DNA of 64,000 bases from Flavobacteriales bacterium (lineage in GTDB: Bacteria > Bacteroidota > Bacteroidia > Flavobacteriales_F > PHOS-HE28), in contig JAHCIA010000001.1 in the NCBI GenBank assembly GCA_026129465.1, forward strand, positions 1,249,964 through 1,313,963. The letters run 5' to 3'. A model generated the notes under the pieces. That model made no database searches. It was given only the letters and a program-made list of their open reading frames with translations, and was not told the origin of the DNA. Numbering within the stretch: the stretch's first letter is position 1; every line of letters begins with the position of its first letter. Position numbers and translations under genes: made by a program. Of this stretch, positions 9,523 to 17,418 are shown in pieces.

Positions 9523-9547
9523 GGACGCGCCCTTCTAGGGCGCGTCC
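9523..9547 (+). terminator. Rho-independent-type terminator
   Basis: A perfect 10-bp stem (GGACGCGCCC / GGGCGCGTCC), a 5-nt loop and a T-containing tail (TTGTTT) lie directly downstream of the LTPEQ gene. Its 3' arm overlaps the start of the 88-bp direct repeat. Confidence 0.7.
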
Positions 9548-9626
9548 TTGTTTCCGGCCATGTCATTCCCCCGCTAACTTGTGCGCCACCTGCCCATGTG
9601 GGAACATCTGGACATCTGGCTGCTGC
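9539..9626. repeat. Left 88-bp direct repeat flanking the island
   Basis: It matches 19009-19096 at 87 of 88 positions; the only mismatch is G at 9557 against C at 19027. It contains the candidate promoter element CTAACTTG and the first ten codons of the Na/Pi cotransporter gene (an ATG at 9596 giving MWEHLDIWLL). It then diverges and reaches a stop at 9629, so this copy is a truncated 5' gene fragment. Confidence 0.9.
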
Positions 9627-9727
9627 CGTAGTGTTACCGGAATGGGCCTATGCGTTCCCATGCGCGGGGTACCACTTGCCTCCGGAAGTCAGATTCGTGC
9701 CTCTGTAGAGCCTGTAGAGGCTTGGGG

Positions 9728-9765
9728 CAGGGTCCCTTCGTGCCTCAGGAGAGCCTGCGGAGGTT
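9728..9765. repeat. Interspersed repeat, copy 1
   Basis: First of three related copies in the island sharing GGTCCCTTCGTGCCTCAGGA and then a short palindromic part (CAGG-AGAG-CCTG). The others are at 11141-11179 and 16235-16268. The 232-bp gap 9627-9858 holds this repeat and no gene I can support. Confidence 0.7.
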
Positions 9766-9858
9766 TGAGAGCGCGGGGCGTGGTGCCATGGAAGACGTCT
9801 TCAGAGGTCCAGGCTGGCTCGTTATCTTGTCCCAGCGGCATGCGCTGCGCTTTTCGTC

Positions 9859-10350
9859 ATGTCTTTTGATGGGATGACCGATGCTGAGTTGGATCGCCTA
9901 CGGCGCATGCCGAAGCGGGTGGAGAACCCCCGTGCCCGTGCCCAGCGGTTGGAAGGCCGGGAGCAGTATAACTACACGTTGACCACAGAAGACGGCGAGC
10001 ACCGCTTTCAGCTCTACACCAGACAGAACATCCGGCCGGGTATGGAAGACAGCTTTTCCTGTGGCCTCAATGTGGTGAAGGCCAATGGCGAAACGCTCAC
10101 CCTGTGCCGATACAACGGCCCCAGCCACCCGCATCGGAACCATTTGGAGGGCGAAGCGTTCGCGTTCGTTTGCCACATCCACACCGCCACCGAGCGCTAC
10201 CTGCTGGCAGGGCGGGATGCCGAGACCTTTGCCACCACCACGGAACGGTTCAGAACTTTGCAGGGCGCCCTGCACTGCCTGGTCACCGACTGTGCAGTTT
10301 CGGGCTTGGAACCCACACCCGACGAACCCACCTTGTTCCCCGTGCCATGA
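9859..10350 (+). CDS. Hypothetical protein, DUF6978-like (163 aa)
   Basis: A soluble protein with no signal peptide or membrane segment. The central part is beta-rich (YNYTLTTEDGEHRFQLYTRQ) and followed by a conserved-looking HRNHLEGEAFAFVCHIH His cluster. It resembles, from memory only, the small DUF6978-type proteins paired with DUF1828 proteins. The last codon overlaps the next ATG (ATGA at 10347-10350), so the two genes are translationally coupled and probably act together. Function is not known; the setting suggests defence or toxin-antitoxin biology. Confidence 0.55.
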   Translation: MSFDGMTDAELDRLRRMPKRVENPRARAQRLEGREQYNYTLTTEDGEHRFQLYTRQNIRPGMEDSFSCGLNVVKANGETLTLCRYNGPSHPHRNHLEGEAFAFVCHIHTATERYLLAGRDAETFATTTERFRTLQGALHCLVTDCAVSGLEPTPDEPTLFPVP

Positions 10351-11126
10351 ACACGAACCTCGACCTGTTGCAGGAGAGCCTCTGCAAGGCCATGTGCGCC
10401 GAGGTACAGGTGCGGCCCAAGGGCCGGGACTCGGCCATGGTGCTCACGCCCTTCGCCTTTGCCGATGGTGATGCCTACCAGCTCTACCTCACCGAGTTGC
10501 CGGGGGGGCTGCTGCGCCTGAGCGACATGGGGCACACCCTCATGCACCTCAGCTACCGCAACGACACGGAGAAGTTCCGCAATGGCACCCGCGCCAAGCT
10601 GCTTGAGCGGATCAAGGCGGAGACGGACGTGGCCGAGGATGACGGGGCCTTTTATGTGGACACCACGGCGCAGGAACTTGCGCCTGCCATCTGGCGCCTC
10701 TCCAAGGCCTTGGTGCAGGTGAACGACCTCACCTTCCTGAACCGTGAGCGTGCCGAAAGTACCTTCTATGAGGACCTCCACGAGCAGTTGATGCGCCTGG
10801 TGCCCGAGGATCAGGTGCAGCGCAATTACATCCATGCGGCGCTGGAGGATGCGGCCAACTACCCCATCGACTACCGCATCGAAGGCAAGCATGCGCCCCT
10901 GTTCATCTTCGGCATCGCCAACAAGGACAAGGCCCAGCTTGCCACCATCATCCTGGAGCGCCTCAAGCGCCACAAGGCCGACTACGAGTCGCTGCTCATC
11001 TTCGCCGACCAAGGCAGCCTGCCCCGGCCAGTATTGGCCCGCCTGAGCAACGTGGGCGGCGAGCAGATCGCCAGCCTCGACGCCCAGGAGGATATCGAGT
11101 GGAAGATCTTGCGGAAGAGAGCGTAA
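10347..11126 (+). CDS. DUF1828/DUF1829 domain protein (259 aa)
   Basis: The N-terminal 100 or so residues match DUF1828: a beta-strand start, then LRLSDMGHTLMHLSYRND, the family's typical 'LSD-G-T' turn. The C-terminal half (AANYPIDYRIEGKHAPLFIFG and then a helix containing ATIILERLKRH) fits DUF1829. Together they form the known two-domain protein found in mobile regions and prophages. The start overlaps the upstream stop by four bases. The biochemical activity of the family is unknown; the DUF1829 part looks like a degraded nuclease fold, which is speculation. Confidence 0.7.
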   Translation: MNTNLDLLQESLCKAMCAEVQVRPKGRDSAMVLTPFAFADGDAYQLYLTELPGGLLRLSDMGHTLMHLSYRNDTEKFRNGTRAKLLERIKAETDVAEDDGAFYVDTTAQELAPAIWRLSKALVQVNDLTFLNRERAESTFYEDLHEQLMRLVPEDQVQRNYIHAALEDAANYPIDYRIEGKHAPLFIFGIANKDKAQLATIILERLKRHKADYESLLIFADQGSLPRPVLARLSNVGGEQIASLDAQEDIEWKILRKRA

Positions 11127-11140
11127 GGGGAGCGGGTGCG

Positions 11141-11179
11141 CAGGGTCCCTTCGTGCCTCAAGAGAGCCTACAGAGGTTC
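11141..11179. repeat. Interspersed repeat, copy 2
   Basis: CAGGGTCCCTTCGTGCCTCA followed by AGAGAGCCTACAGAGG, closely matching the copy at 9728. It sits 14 bp after the DUF1828/1829 stop codon, so both copies flank the same two-gene operon. Confidence 0.7.
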
Positions 11180-11229
11180 AGGGTTTTCGTGGGCGGTCCG
11201 GTCGTTCAACTTGGCATTGGCCGGTGCGA

Positions 11230-11964
11230 TCAATGGCTGGCCGAAGGGTACTCTCGTGATTCGGGTGACCATACCGAGAGCTCTGTGTTCTGGTCCGACA
11301 GGTCCACCACTTGAACATGGCATAGGCTCACCAAGTTGTTCAGCATTCCCGGCCGCACGAAAACGGTCCGCCAACGCCGGCTGTACATCAAGCAGTGCTT
11401 CGCCTTTTCGCCGATCCTGATCGATACGGGCGCATGTTCATTGTCCTTGTAACGGAGCACTCCGAAGACCACCAGGTCATCGCGGCTGTGGCCATAACTC
11501 GCACGGAACTCTTTCATGCATAGGTACCCCTTCCGTACGTAGCGGTTTCGCACTTCATTCCATGAAGCTTCATCCAGGCCCATGGGATATTCCGGCAAGG
11601 CTCGTTCGCCCTCCAGGCTTCGTCTGTAGAAATAGTCGGCGACCGCTTCTTCGTACTCGATCTCCACCGATCGCATCACGCGCTTTTCGACAGCTTCCAC
11701 ATACTGCTTCTTGATCAGGATCAGGTGGTAATTCTCATCGAACAACAGGTACTCCAGACCTGCGCAGGTAGGTCTGTATCCTTTGTAAGGGTCCATAGGG
11801 TGCACGGGGTCGTGCCGTTGCATCCAGCCCCATGCGGCAAGTTGATAGAGGCTGGGCGTTAGTCTGCACCTGTCCAACAGATCCACATGTCCCTTCCAAA
11901 TGAGCTTCAGCCAACGCTCATTGCGGCCCGGAGGGAGTTTGAATTCAAGGATGCGCTTGGTCAT
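11230..11964 (-). CDS. Unrecognised protein (244 aa)
   Basis: I do not recognise a family. The protein appears soluble, without signal peptide or membrane helix. It is rich in Tyr, Trp and charged residues, with an N-terminal basic helical part (WLKLIWKGHVDLLDRC) and a beta-rich C-terminal part. The coding DNA is visibly less GC-rich than the flanking chromosome, as expected for acquired DNA. On the minus strand it lies just downstream of a decayed MmeI-type C terminus (12061-12210), the same position the gene at 12229-12846 has relative to the intact MmeI gene. Confidence 0.55.
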   Translation of the reverse strand: MTKRILEFKLPPGRNERWLKLIWKGHVDLLDRCRLTPSLYQLAAWGWMQRHDPVHPMDPYKGYRPTCAGLEYLLFDENYHLILIKKQYVEAVEKRVMRSVEIEYEEAVADYFYRRSLEGERALPEYPMGLDEASWNEVRNRYVRKGYLCMKEFRASYGHSRDDLVVFGVLRYKDNEHAPVSIRIGEKAKHCLMYSRRWRTVFVRPGMLNNLVSLCHVQVVDLSDQNTELSVWSPESREYPSASH

Positions 11965-12060
11965 GGACTGATGGATCTTCGCGATATCCCTGGATGGAAT
12001 GATCCGATCGGCGCATACACATTGGCGCCTTGCTTCGTTCGTTGGCTTGCCCTATCCCGT

Positions 12061-12210
12061 TCCCACCCACCATCTCTACATGTTTCTCGAATAGGAACGC
12101 CACCTGCTGCCCCCCTCCTTCTCGAAGCCCTGCTTACCGTAGCACTGGTCCATCGCGCTTCCAACGCTTGCTGGGCTTTCAACGGGTTGGCGCGCATCGT
12201 GGCTGAAGAG
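12061..12210 (-). pseudogene. Relic of the C terminus of an MmeI-family enzyme
   Basis: Translating the minus strand from about 12197 gives MRANPLKAQQALEA, then after a frameshift MDQCYGKQGFEKE, then after another shift VAFLFEKHVEMVGG. These line up in order with the C-terminal end of the intact enzyme (PANLVKAHQALDRAVDKCY...VAYLFEKYEEVVGG). At least two frameshifts are needed. It is the remnant of a second, diverged restriction-modification gene. Confidence 0.7.
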
Positions 12211-12228
12211 TGGGTCATGTTCATGTCT

Positions 12229-12846
12229 TCAGGTGCTCTTCATTTCATCCTGCTTGGACTCGCGCTCGCTTTTCAACGCATCCAGGAAGCGTTCCAAGGC
12301 TTCATAGGTGACGATCGCATTGAAGCAGAGGTCGCCATAGCACAGCGGCTCTCGTCCCTTGCCCCCGTCCACATCGAAGGCGGCCGAATCGAAAGTGATA
12401 CTGAGCCTGACCCTTGGGTCACCGGGATCGCGCTGCAAATGGAACCTCTTCGGACGACCGAGCCGATCCATACGATCGTGGTCCCTATCCTTGGCGGCGT
12501 CACCAAGTCTCCACCAGGATTCCTCGTTATAGCCGAAGGGGTCACGCATTTCCAGCGCATTATGGAAGGCACTGGGGTAGCCGAGCACTACGCACCATTG
12601 GCCGCCTTCCCGGTCCATCCAACGAACAGGCCATTCCTCATGCAACAGGTCGCGGAACGTCTCATCGAAAGCATCATCCGCAGGTATAAAAAGATGGCCT
12701 TCTGGAAAGGTATCATCCCCCTTCATCCAAGGGGCAAAGACCTGGATGCCTCCGCAGGTCAGGCTCAGCATGTAATCGTATCCAAAGGACATAATGTCAA
12801 GGAGGGTCAGCTCCATCACATAGGTCCCTAAGTTGAGTTTGGCCAT
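12229..12846 (-). CDS. Unrecognised protein (205 aa)
   Basis: No family recognised. A soluble acidic protein beginning MAKLNLGTYVMELTLLDIMS, with several Trp residues (EEWPVRWMDREGGQW) and a beta-rich centre ending in a charged helical tail. The ATG at 12846 is preferred to the longer frame from 12933, which would overlap the upstream gene. It follows the 3' end of the MmeI-family gene by 34 bp on the same strand and could be co-transcribed with it. The base composition is less GC-rich than that of flanking core genes. Confidence 0.55.
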   Translation of the reverse strand: MAKLNLGTYVMELTLLDIMSFGYDYMLSLTCGGIQVFAPWMKGDDTFPEGHLFIPADDAFDETFRDLLHEEWPVRWMDREGGQWCVVLGYPSAFHNALEMRDPFGYNEESWWRLGDAAKDRDHDRMDRLGRPKRFHLQRDPGDPRVRLSITFDSAAFDVDGGKGREPLCYGDLCFNAIVTYEALERFLDALKSERESKQDEMKST

Positions 12847-12880
12847 GTTGGTGTGGGCTTGGTTGGCTCGTACACTGTGT

Positions 12881-15625
12881 TCATCTGCGTTTCGTTCTCC
12901 CACCCCCCAACAATCCCCCCACCACCTCCTCATACTTCTCGAACAAGTACGCCACGCGTTCCTCCTCGCTCCCGAAGGCCTTGCTCCGGTAGCACTTGTC
13001 CACCGCGCGGTCCAGCGCTTGGTGGGCTTTCACCAGGTTGGCCGGCATGGTGAGCGGGTCGTACAGATCGGCCAGGCTGGCGCCGGGGTGCGCCGCACGC
13101 GCGTCCAGCACCCCTTGGGCGGCGGCCTCCACCGCGGAGCGCTGCGCGGGCGTGGGCGACATGGGCCAGGGGAAGTTGTTGTAGACGATCTTGTTCGAGT
13201 AGCGATAGCGACTCTCCAAGCGGCCGCATACGGCTCTGATCCAAGCATTGTGCATGGTGCTCTGAAGCACTCCAAAATGGTAAAGCGTACAGCGCGGCAC
13301 GCACAGGCAGCTATCCGCCACGATGTCCTTCGGACTTTCCCATCCCATCGGAATGAACCTGCGTGTCTCTGATGAATGGCGTGGCACCAGGATGTAGTGT
13401 CCCTTCGGTTGCCGGATCTCCCCGAAGAGGGCCGGTGTTTCCGCCAGCTTGCGCGTACCCTCCCGGTTGCTGGCACTCCTGTGGTCGCGGACTGCGTTGA
13501 CCCGCTCCAATACTTGGGGCATTCCACGCAGTTTGGCCGCCGGGGCATCCACGAGCCAAAGGCACCAACGCGCGTGTCCGTTGAGGAACTCATGTGCGCT
13601 CAGGAAGCGCTTCATGTAGGGAGCGGCTGCAGGCTCCTCCTTCAGGAAGGCCTTCTTCTCTTCGTCGGTGAATAGGAAATGGCCGCCATCATTGGGCATG
13701 TTCCCGAACACGATCTCCGGCACGTTGCAGATCGGTTTACTGCGGCTGGGGATCAGCACATCGCGCCCGCCCACCAGGTAGGGGTTGATGTTGTCCACCA
13801 CTTCCACCGTGGCTTCGGCCTTGGGGTCGGCGTAGTGGTACAGCCGCTTCTTCGCTACGTCATGGTCCGCGAAGCCGATGATGACGCAATGCACGGCCGC
13901 CACGCCGCGTGCCTCGTTGTTCCAGCGGAAGGTGCGGTGCGCGAAGTGGATCTTGATGCCCTGCGCCAGCAGCGGCCCCCACAGCGCGGCCACTTGCTCG
14001 CCCTGGCTGATGCTGTTGGTGCTGACGAAGGCGCAGCGCGTGCGGCCCCTGCCGTGTTGCTGCAGGTAGCGAGCCGCCAGGCCATACCACGCGCACACGA
14101 AGTCCAGCACGCCGCTGGTGGGCGTGTGGCCCATGGCGGCGGTGAGCCCCTCGCGCATGGCGGGCGTCATCATCTTGCTGCCCACGAACGGCGGGTTGCC
14201 AAGGATGTAGTCGTACGCGCCGCCATCGGGCAGCAGCGAAGCCCAATCGGTGCGCAGCGCATCGGCGTTGCGGATGGTGGCGCTCTTGCGCAGCGGTATG
14301 CGCACCATGTACTCCCCAAAGGCCTGGCTCACCTCCTGGTTCATCTGGTGGTCGGTGAGCCACAGGGCCACCTGCGCGATCTGCGCGGGGAAGTCCTCGA
14401 TCTCGATGCCGTAGAACTGGTCCACGTTCAGGCGCACCAGTTGGTCCACGTTGGTCACCTGCTGGCCGCCTTTCAGCAGCACGCGCACCACCTCCATCTC
14501 CAGGCGCCGCAGTTCGCGGTAGGTGATCACCAGGAAGTTGCCGCAACCGCAGGCGGGGTCCAGGAAGCGCAGTTCGCCCAGCTTCTGGTGGAAGCGCACC
14601 AACTGGGGCTTGCTCCGCCGGGCGCGGTTGAACTCCTCCCACAGCTCGTCCAGGAAGAGCGGCTGGATGAGCTTGAGGATGTTTGCCTCGCTGGTGTAGT
14701 GGGCGCCCAGGTCGCGGCGGGCCCTGGGGTCCATCACGCTTTGGAACAGCGCGCCGAAGATGGCCGGGCTGATGCGGCTCCAGTCCAGTGCGCAGGCCTC
14801 CAGCAGGGTGATACGCATGGCCCCGTCCCAGTCGGCCATGGGCAGGCGCTCCTCGAAGAGTTTGCCGTTCACATAGGGAAAGGCGGCGAGGCGTTCGTCC
14901 AGGTTGCGGGAGCGCTCCTCCTTTTCGGTATCGAGCACTTGAAAGAGGCGCTCGAGCCTGGGGCCCAGGTCGCTGCCGTCCTCGCTGGTGTGGCCCTCCA
15001 GCCAGTCGTAGAAGGCGCCGTTCTCGAAGATGCCCGTGTCGTCCGCGAAGAGGATGAAGAGCAGCCGCACGAGGTACACCTCCAGGGCGTGGCCGGTGTA
15101 GCCGTTGGCCTTCAGTTCATCGTGCAACCTGCCCATCAGCTCGGCCGCGCGGATGTTCACCGGGTCCTGTTCGCGCGGGGTGTGGCTCCTGTACCCGCTG
15201 ATGAAGTCGAAGCGGTCGATGTGCCTGGGCAGGTCGGCCAGCTTCAGCTCGAAGGCTTCGCCGCTCTCCAGGCGGTGCAGGTGGATGCGCGCGAAATCGC
15301 TGACGATGATGTATTCGGGCAGTTCGTGGTCCTTCAGCCCGTGCAGGTAGCCGATGGCCTGGCCGTGCGCCTTGCCCAGGTCCTTGCCGCGGCTCTTGTG
15401 CTCCACCACCAATTTGCCGGGCCAGTAGAGGTCGATGAAGCCATGTTCCTGGTCCAGCTTCTTCACGATCTGCTCGAAGTAGGACACTCGCCTGCGGTTG
15501 ACGCCGAACACCTGGAGGAAGCCGTCCCAGAAGCTCTTGGCATCGGCATCCTCGCTGTGGGCGTCGCGCCATTCGTGGGCGAAGGCCGTGGCACGGCGGC
15601 GGATCTCGTTCTTGGAGAGTGGCAT
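12881..15625 (-). CDS. MmeI-family type IIL restriction-modification enzyme (914 aa)
   Basis: A single polypeptide joining endonuclease and adenine methyltransferase, close in length and layout to MmeI (919 aa). The N-terminal nuclease site is D65-x9-E75-x-K77 (within FIDLYWPGKLVVEHK), with the same spacing as MmeI. A helical spacer is followed by the SAM motif DPACGCGNF (356-364) and the catalytic motif NPPF (477-480) typical of N6-adenine methylation. The target-recognition region lies around 640-830 and includes a segment ending RRFIPMGW, and the family C-terminal helices finish the protein. All catalytic residues are present, so it should cut unmodified DNA at a distance from its site and methylate one strand. 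The recognition sequence cannot be read reliably here. Confidence 0.92.
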   Translation of the reverse strand: MPLSKNEIRRRATAFAHEWRDAHSEDADAKSFWDGFLQVFGVNRRRVSYFEQIVKKLDQEHGFIDLYWPGKLVVEHKSRGKDLGKAHGQAIGYLHGLKDHELPEYIIVSDFARIHLHRLESGEAFELKLADLPRHIDRFDFISGYRSHTPREQDPVNIRAAELMGRLHDELKANGYTGHALEVYLVRLLFILFADDTGIFENGAFYDWLEGHTSEDGSDLGPRLERLFQVLDTEKEERSRNLDERLAAFPYVNGKLFEERLPMADWDGAMRITLLEACALDWSRISPAIFGALFQSVMDPRARRDLGAHYTSEANILKLIQPLFLDELWEEFNRARRSKPQLVRFHQKLGELRFLDPACGCGNFLVITYRELRRLEMEVVRVLLKGGQQVTNVDQLVRLNVDQFYGIEIEDFPAQIAQVALWLTDHQMNQEVSQAFGEYMVRIPLRKSATIRNADALRTDWASLLPDGGAYDYILGNPPFVGSKMMTPAMREGLTAAMGHTPTSGVLDFVCAWYGLAARYLQQHGRGRTRCAFVSTNSISQGEQVAALWGPLLAQGIKIHFAHRTFRWNNEARGVAAVHCVIIGFADHDVAKKRLYHYADPKAEATVEVVDNINPYLVGGRDVLIPSRSKPICNVPEIVFGNMPNDGGHFLFTDEEKKAFLKEEPAAAPYMKRFLSAHEFLNGHARWCLWLVDAPAAKLRGMPQVLERVNAVRDHRSASNREGTRKLAETPALFGEIRQPKGHYILVPRHSSETRRFIPMGWESPKDIVADSCLCVPRCTLYHFGVLQSTMHNAWIRAVCGRLESRYRYSNKIVYNNFPWPMSPTPAQRSAVEAAAQGVLDARAAHPGASLADLYDPLTMPANLVKAHQALDRAVDKCYRSKAFGSEEERVAYLFEKYEEVVGGLLGGGRTKRR

Positions 15626-15631
15626 GTGGAA

Positions 15632-15847
15632 TTACGACAAGAGCGCTGGTATGCCGCTGAAGGCCAAGGATAGTACAAGCCTGATCCATTCCCAAAGCAG
15701 GCCAGGTGGTACTTTCCACCTGGTCCGCGGCTGAGCTCCGCGGCTTAGTGTCTTCAAAGCTGCGGGCACATCTTGCACAGCGCATCGGATCGCCACCTTC
15801 CGTTTGCCTCCGTCAGGGTAATGCTCCTTGATGAAGATGGTGCCCAT
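15632..15847 (-). CDS. Possible small protein upstream of the restriction gene (71 aa)
   Basis: An ATG at 15847 opens 71 codons ending 6 bp before the restriction enzyme's start. The N-terminal half is polar (MGTIFIKEHYPDGGKRKVAI) and the C-terminal half has a hydrophobic stretch (LLWEWIRLVLSLAF) that might span a membrane. No helix-turn-helix is visible, so it is not an obvious controller protein. Proximity is the main support and the call is weak. Confidence 0.3.
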   Translation of the reverse strand: MGTIFIKEHYPDGGKRKVAIRCAVQDVPAALKTLSRGAQPRTRWKVPPGLLWEWIRLVLSLAFSGIPALLS

Positions 15848-16430
15848 GGTCTTGTTCCTATGCGTCATTGGATCGGTGGGTCCCAATACGGGGAGCCCGG
15901 GCCAAACCTGCCTTCGAGGGCCAGGGGGAAAAAAGGCAGCCATGCGGCAGAGGGGGTTGGAGTCGGGTTCAAAGGAGTGCAGTAGGGTCCGTACCACTTA
16001 CGACCATTCCACAAACCGGCGGCAAGCTGCATGAATAGAAAGTAAGAAGTGGGGACAGCTGGCATTTGGCCATGCTCGGGCACCGGCCACAACCGGACCG
16101 GCCCTTGGTCGGACCAAGAGCTATACACCTGAATCACCAAGCATCAAAAACTGGGGACAGAGTGTGACCAAATTTTGTAGCACAGCTATTTCTGCACAGG
16201 TCCGAAGTGCATCGGCCCTGTATTGACCTCCACTGGGTCCCTTCGTACCTCAGGAGCCCCTGCGCAGGATTGGGCCGGCCGGATACAGGCAGGCTTGAAG
16301 GAAGCACGAAAGGCGCGTTTCGAGCATGAGGGTCGAGAAGTAGCCTGATCAAACCCCACACTGTCAGTTGTTCAATGTGCTCACATCATGGCACGCAAAT
16401 GGTCTTGAGGCCTGCCATATCCAAAGTGGC
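15848..16430. other. Gene-poor interval with palindromes and repeats
   Basis: I see no convincing gene in these 583 bases. They hold a perfect 7-bp palindrome CTTGGTC-G-GACCAAG (16104-16118), two copies of a TGGGGACAG word (in AAGTGGGGACAGCTGG near 16050 and ACTGGGGACAGAGTG near 16155), and the third interspersed repeat at 16235. The TGGGGACAG words recall sequences near REP-type transposase remnants, but no transposase is present. The downstream end must contain the promoter of the Crp/Fnr-like gene. Confidence 0.5.
16235..16268. repeat. Interspersed repeat, copy 3
   Basis: GGGTCCCTTCGTACCTCAGG followed by AGCCCCTGCGCAGG, a shorter and slightly diverged version of the copies at 9728 and 11141. 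Confidence 0.65.
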
Positions 16431-17012
16431 ATGAATGATCTAAGGGAATGGCTGAAGGCCTACACCACGTTACCCGATGATGCCTGGCAAGACCTCGCGG
16501 TCGCGCTTTGTGAGCAGCATCTTCCCAAAGGAGCCGATTTCCAGCGGGCGGGTGCCATGGCGGATCGCATCGCCTTCCTGAAGCATGGCGCCCTGTATGC
16601 CCGCTATGCCAAGGAATGCGCTCGGCACAGCGTTGCATTCTTCAACCTGCCCGAGGTGAACCGGGTGGTGTGCGACTTGAGTGCCTTTGTGGATAGGAAG
16701 CCAGCCTCCATGTGCATCAAGGCCGTCGCGGATTGTGGTCTGTTGGTATTGACCCGCGACCAGCTCTATGGCCTGTACGACAAACATCCTTCCATTGAGC
16801 GCCTGGGCCGGAGGATGGCGGAATACAGCTACACCAACGCCATGCTGCGCTTGGCTCGGATGGATATGGGCCGCGCTGAGCGGATCGCGGACCTTCAGGA
16901 GCGTCATCCGGAAGTGTTCGGCACCTTTCAAGACCAGCTCATTGCGGACTACCTTGGCATGACCAAGAGTCAGTTCAGTAAGCTGAAAGCAGCCAAGTTG
17001 AAGGCAGCATGA
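16431..17012 (+). CDS. Crp/Fnr-family-like regulator (193 aa)
   Basis: The length and layout fit Bacteroidota Crp/Fnr regulators: an N-terminal cyclic-nucleotide-binding-like barrel of about 120 residues, a long dimer helix, then a short C-terminal HTH, DYLGMTKSQFSKLK, at residues 173-186. The barrel lacks an obvious cAMP-binding Arg-Ser signature, common in this group, so the ligand is unknown. The start at 16431 removes a poorly coding extension to 16368. It heads a run of same-strand genes ending with the HIRAN gene and may control it or the island. Confidence 0.7.
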   Translation: MNDLREWLKAYTTLPDDAWQDLAVALCEQHLPKGADFQRAGAMADRIAFLKHGALYARYAKECARHSVAFFNLPEVNRVVCDLSAFVDRKPASMCIKAVADCGLLVLTRDQLYGLYDKHPSIERLGRRMAEYSYTNAMLRLARMDMGRAERIADLQERHPEVFGTFQDQLIADYLGMTKSQFSKLKAAKLKAA

Positions 17013-17082
17013 TTTGTTGTCTTTTGACAACTGGATGTATTGGATGCCCGGGGATCTTTGCCATTACAGAAACCAAACAGCA

Positions 17083-17418
17083 ATGCAACACCAATACCCT
17101 CGCCCTACCAAAGTGGACTACAATGGCATCGACGAGATCTCACGCAATCTGAACCGCTTGCTGGGCGACCTGACCGGTCGCACGGTAACCCAACGGACCC
17201 AGGACGGTATCTACCGCATCACCAATGGCCAATGGGACCCCTCCGGTGAGATCACGCACACCATCATGGCCGCTACATTGGCTGGCTTGGTATCCCGGAG
17301 CAACACCGGTGTACTGCTGGGCTTGGCCGGTCTCTTCTTTCTTGCGGCGGCGTGGCGGGAAGGCGCACATGAAGGCGCTGTGCGCCCGCACCCTATTGCA
17401 GGTTATACCTATTTCTGA
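17083..17418 (+). CDS. Small hypothetical protein, probable membrane segment (111 aa)
   Basis: Unrecognised. The N-terminal 65 residues are polar (YNGIDEISRNLNRLLGDLTG and so on). The following stretch, SNTGVLLGLAGLFFLAAAW, is one strong hydrophobic helix, followed by a short tail. Its stop overlaps the next start (TGATG at 17416-17420), so the pair is translationally coupled. The start at 17083 is the last ATG before the conserved-looking polar domain; 17014 is an alternative. Confidence 0.5.
   Translation: MQHQYPRPTKVDYNGIDEISRNLNRLLGDLTGRTVTQRTQDGIYRITNGQWDPSGEITHTIMAATLAGLVSRSNTGVLLGLAGLFFLAAAWREGAHEGAVRPHPIAGYTYF

Noticed and set aside
11961-12224. 87-codon minus-strand frame between the two unknown genes
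   Set aside because: Explained as the frameshifted relic of an MmeI-type C terminus.
13679-15673. 664-codon plus-strand frame opposite the restriction enzyme
   Set aside because: It is the antisense shadow of a well-supported MmeI-family gene, caused by high GC.
15865-16140. 91-codon minus-strand frame in the gap after the restriction gene
   Set aside because: Low-complexity Pro/Gly-rich translation, no start context or motif; the region is better described as noncoding with palindromes.
16028-16180. TGGGGACAG words as proof of a transposon
   Set aside because: Only two short copies and no transposase frame; too weak to call an element.
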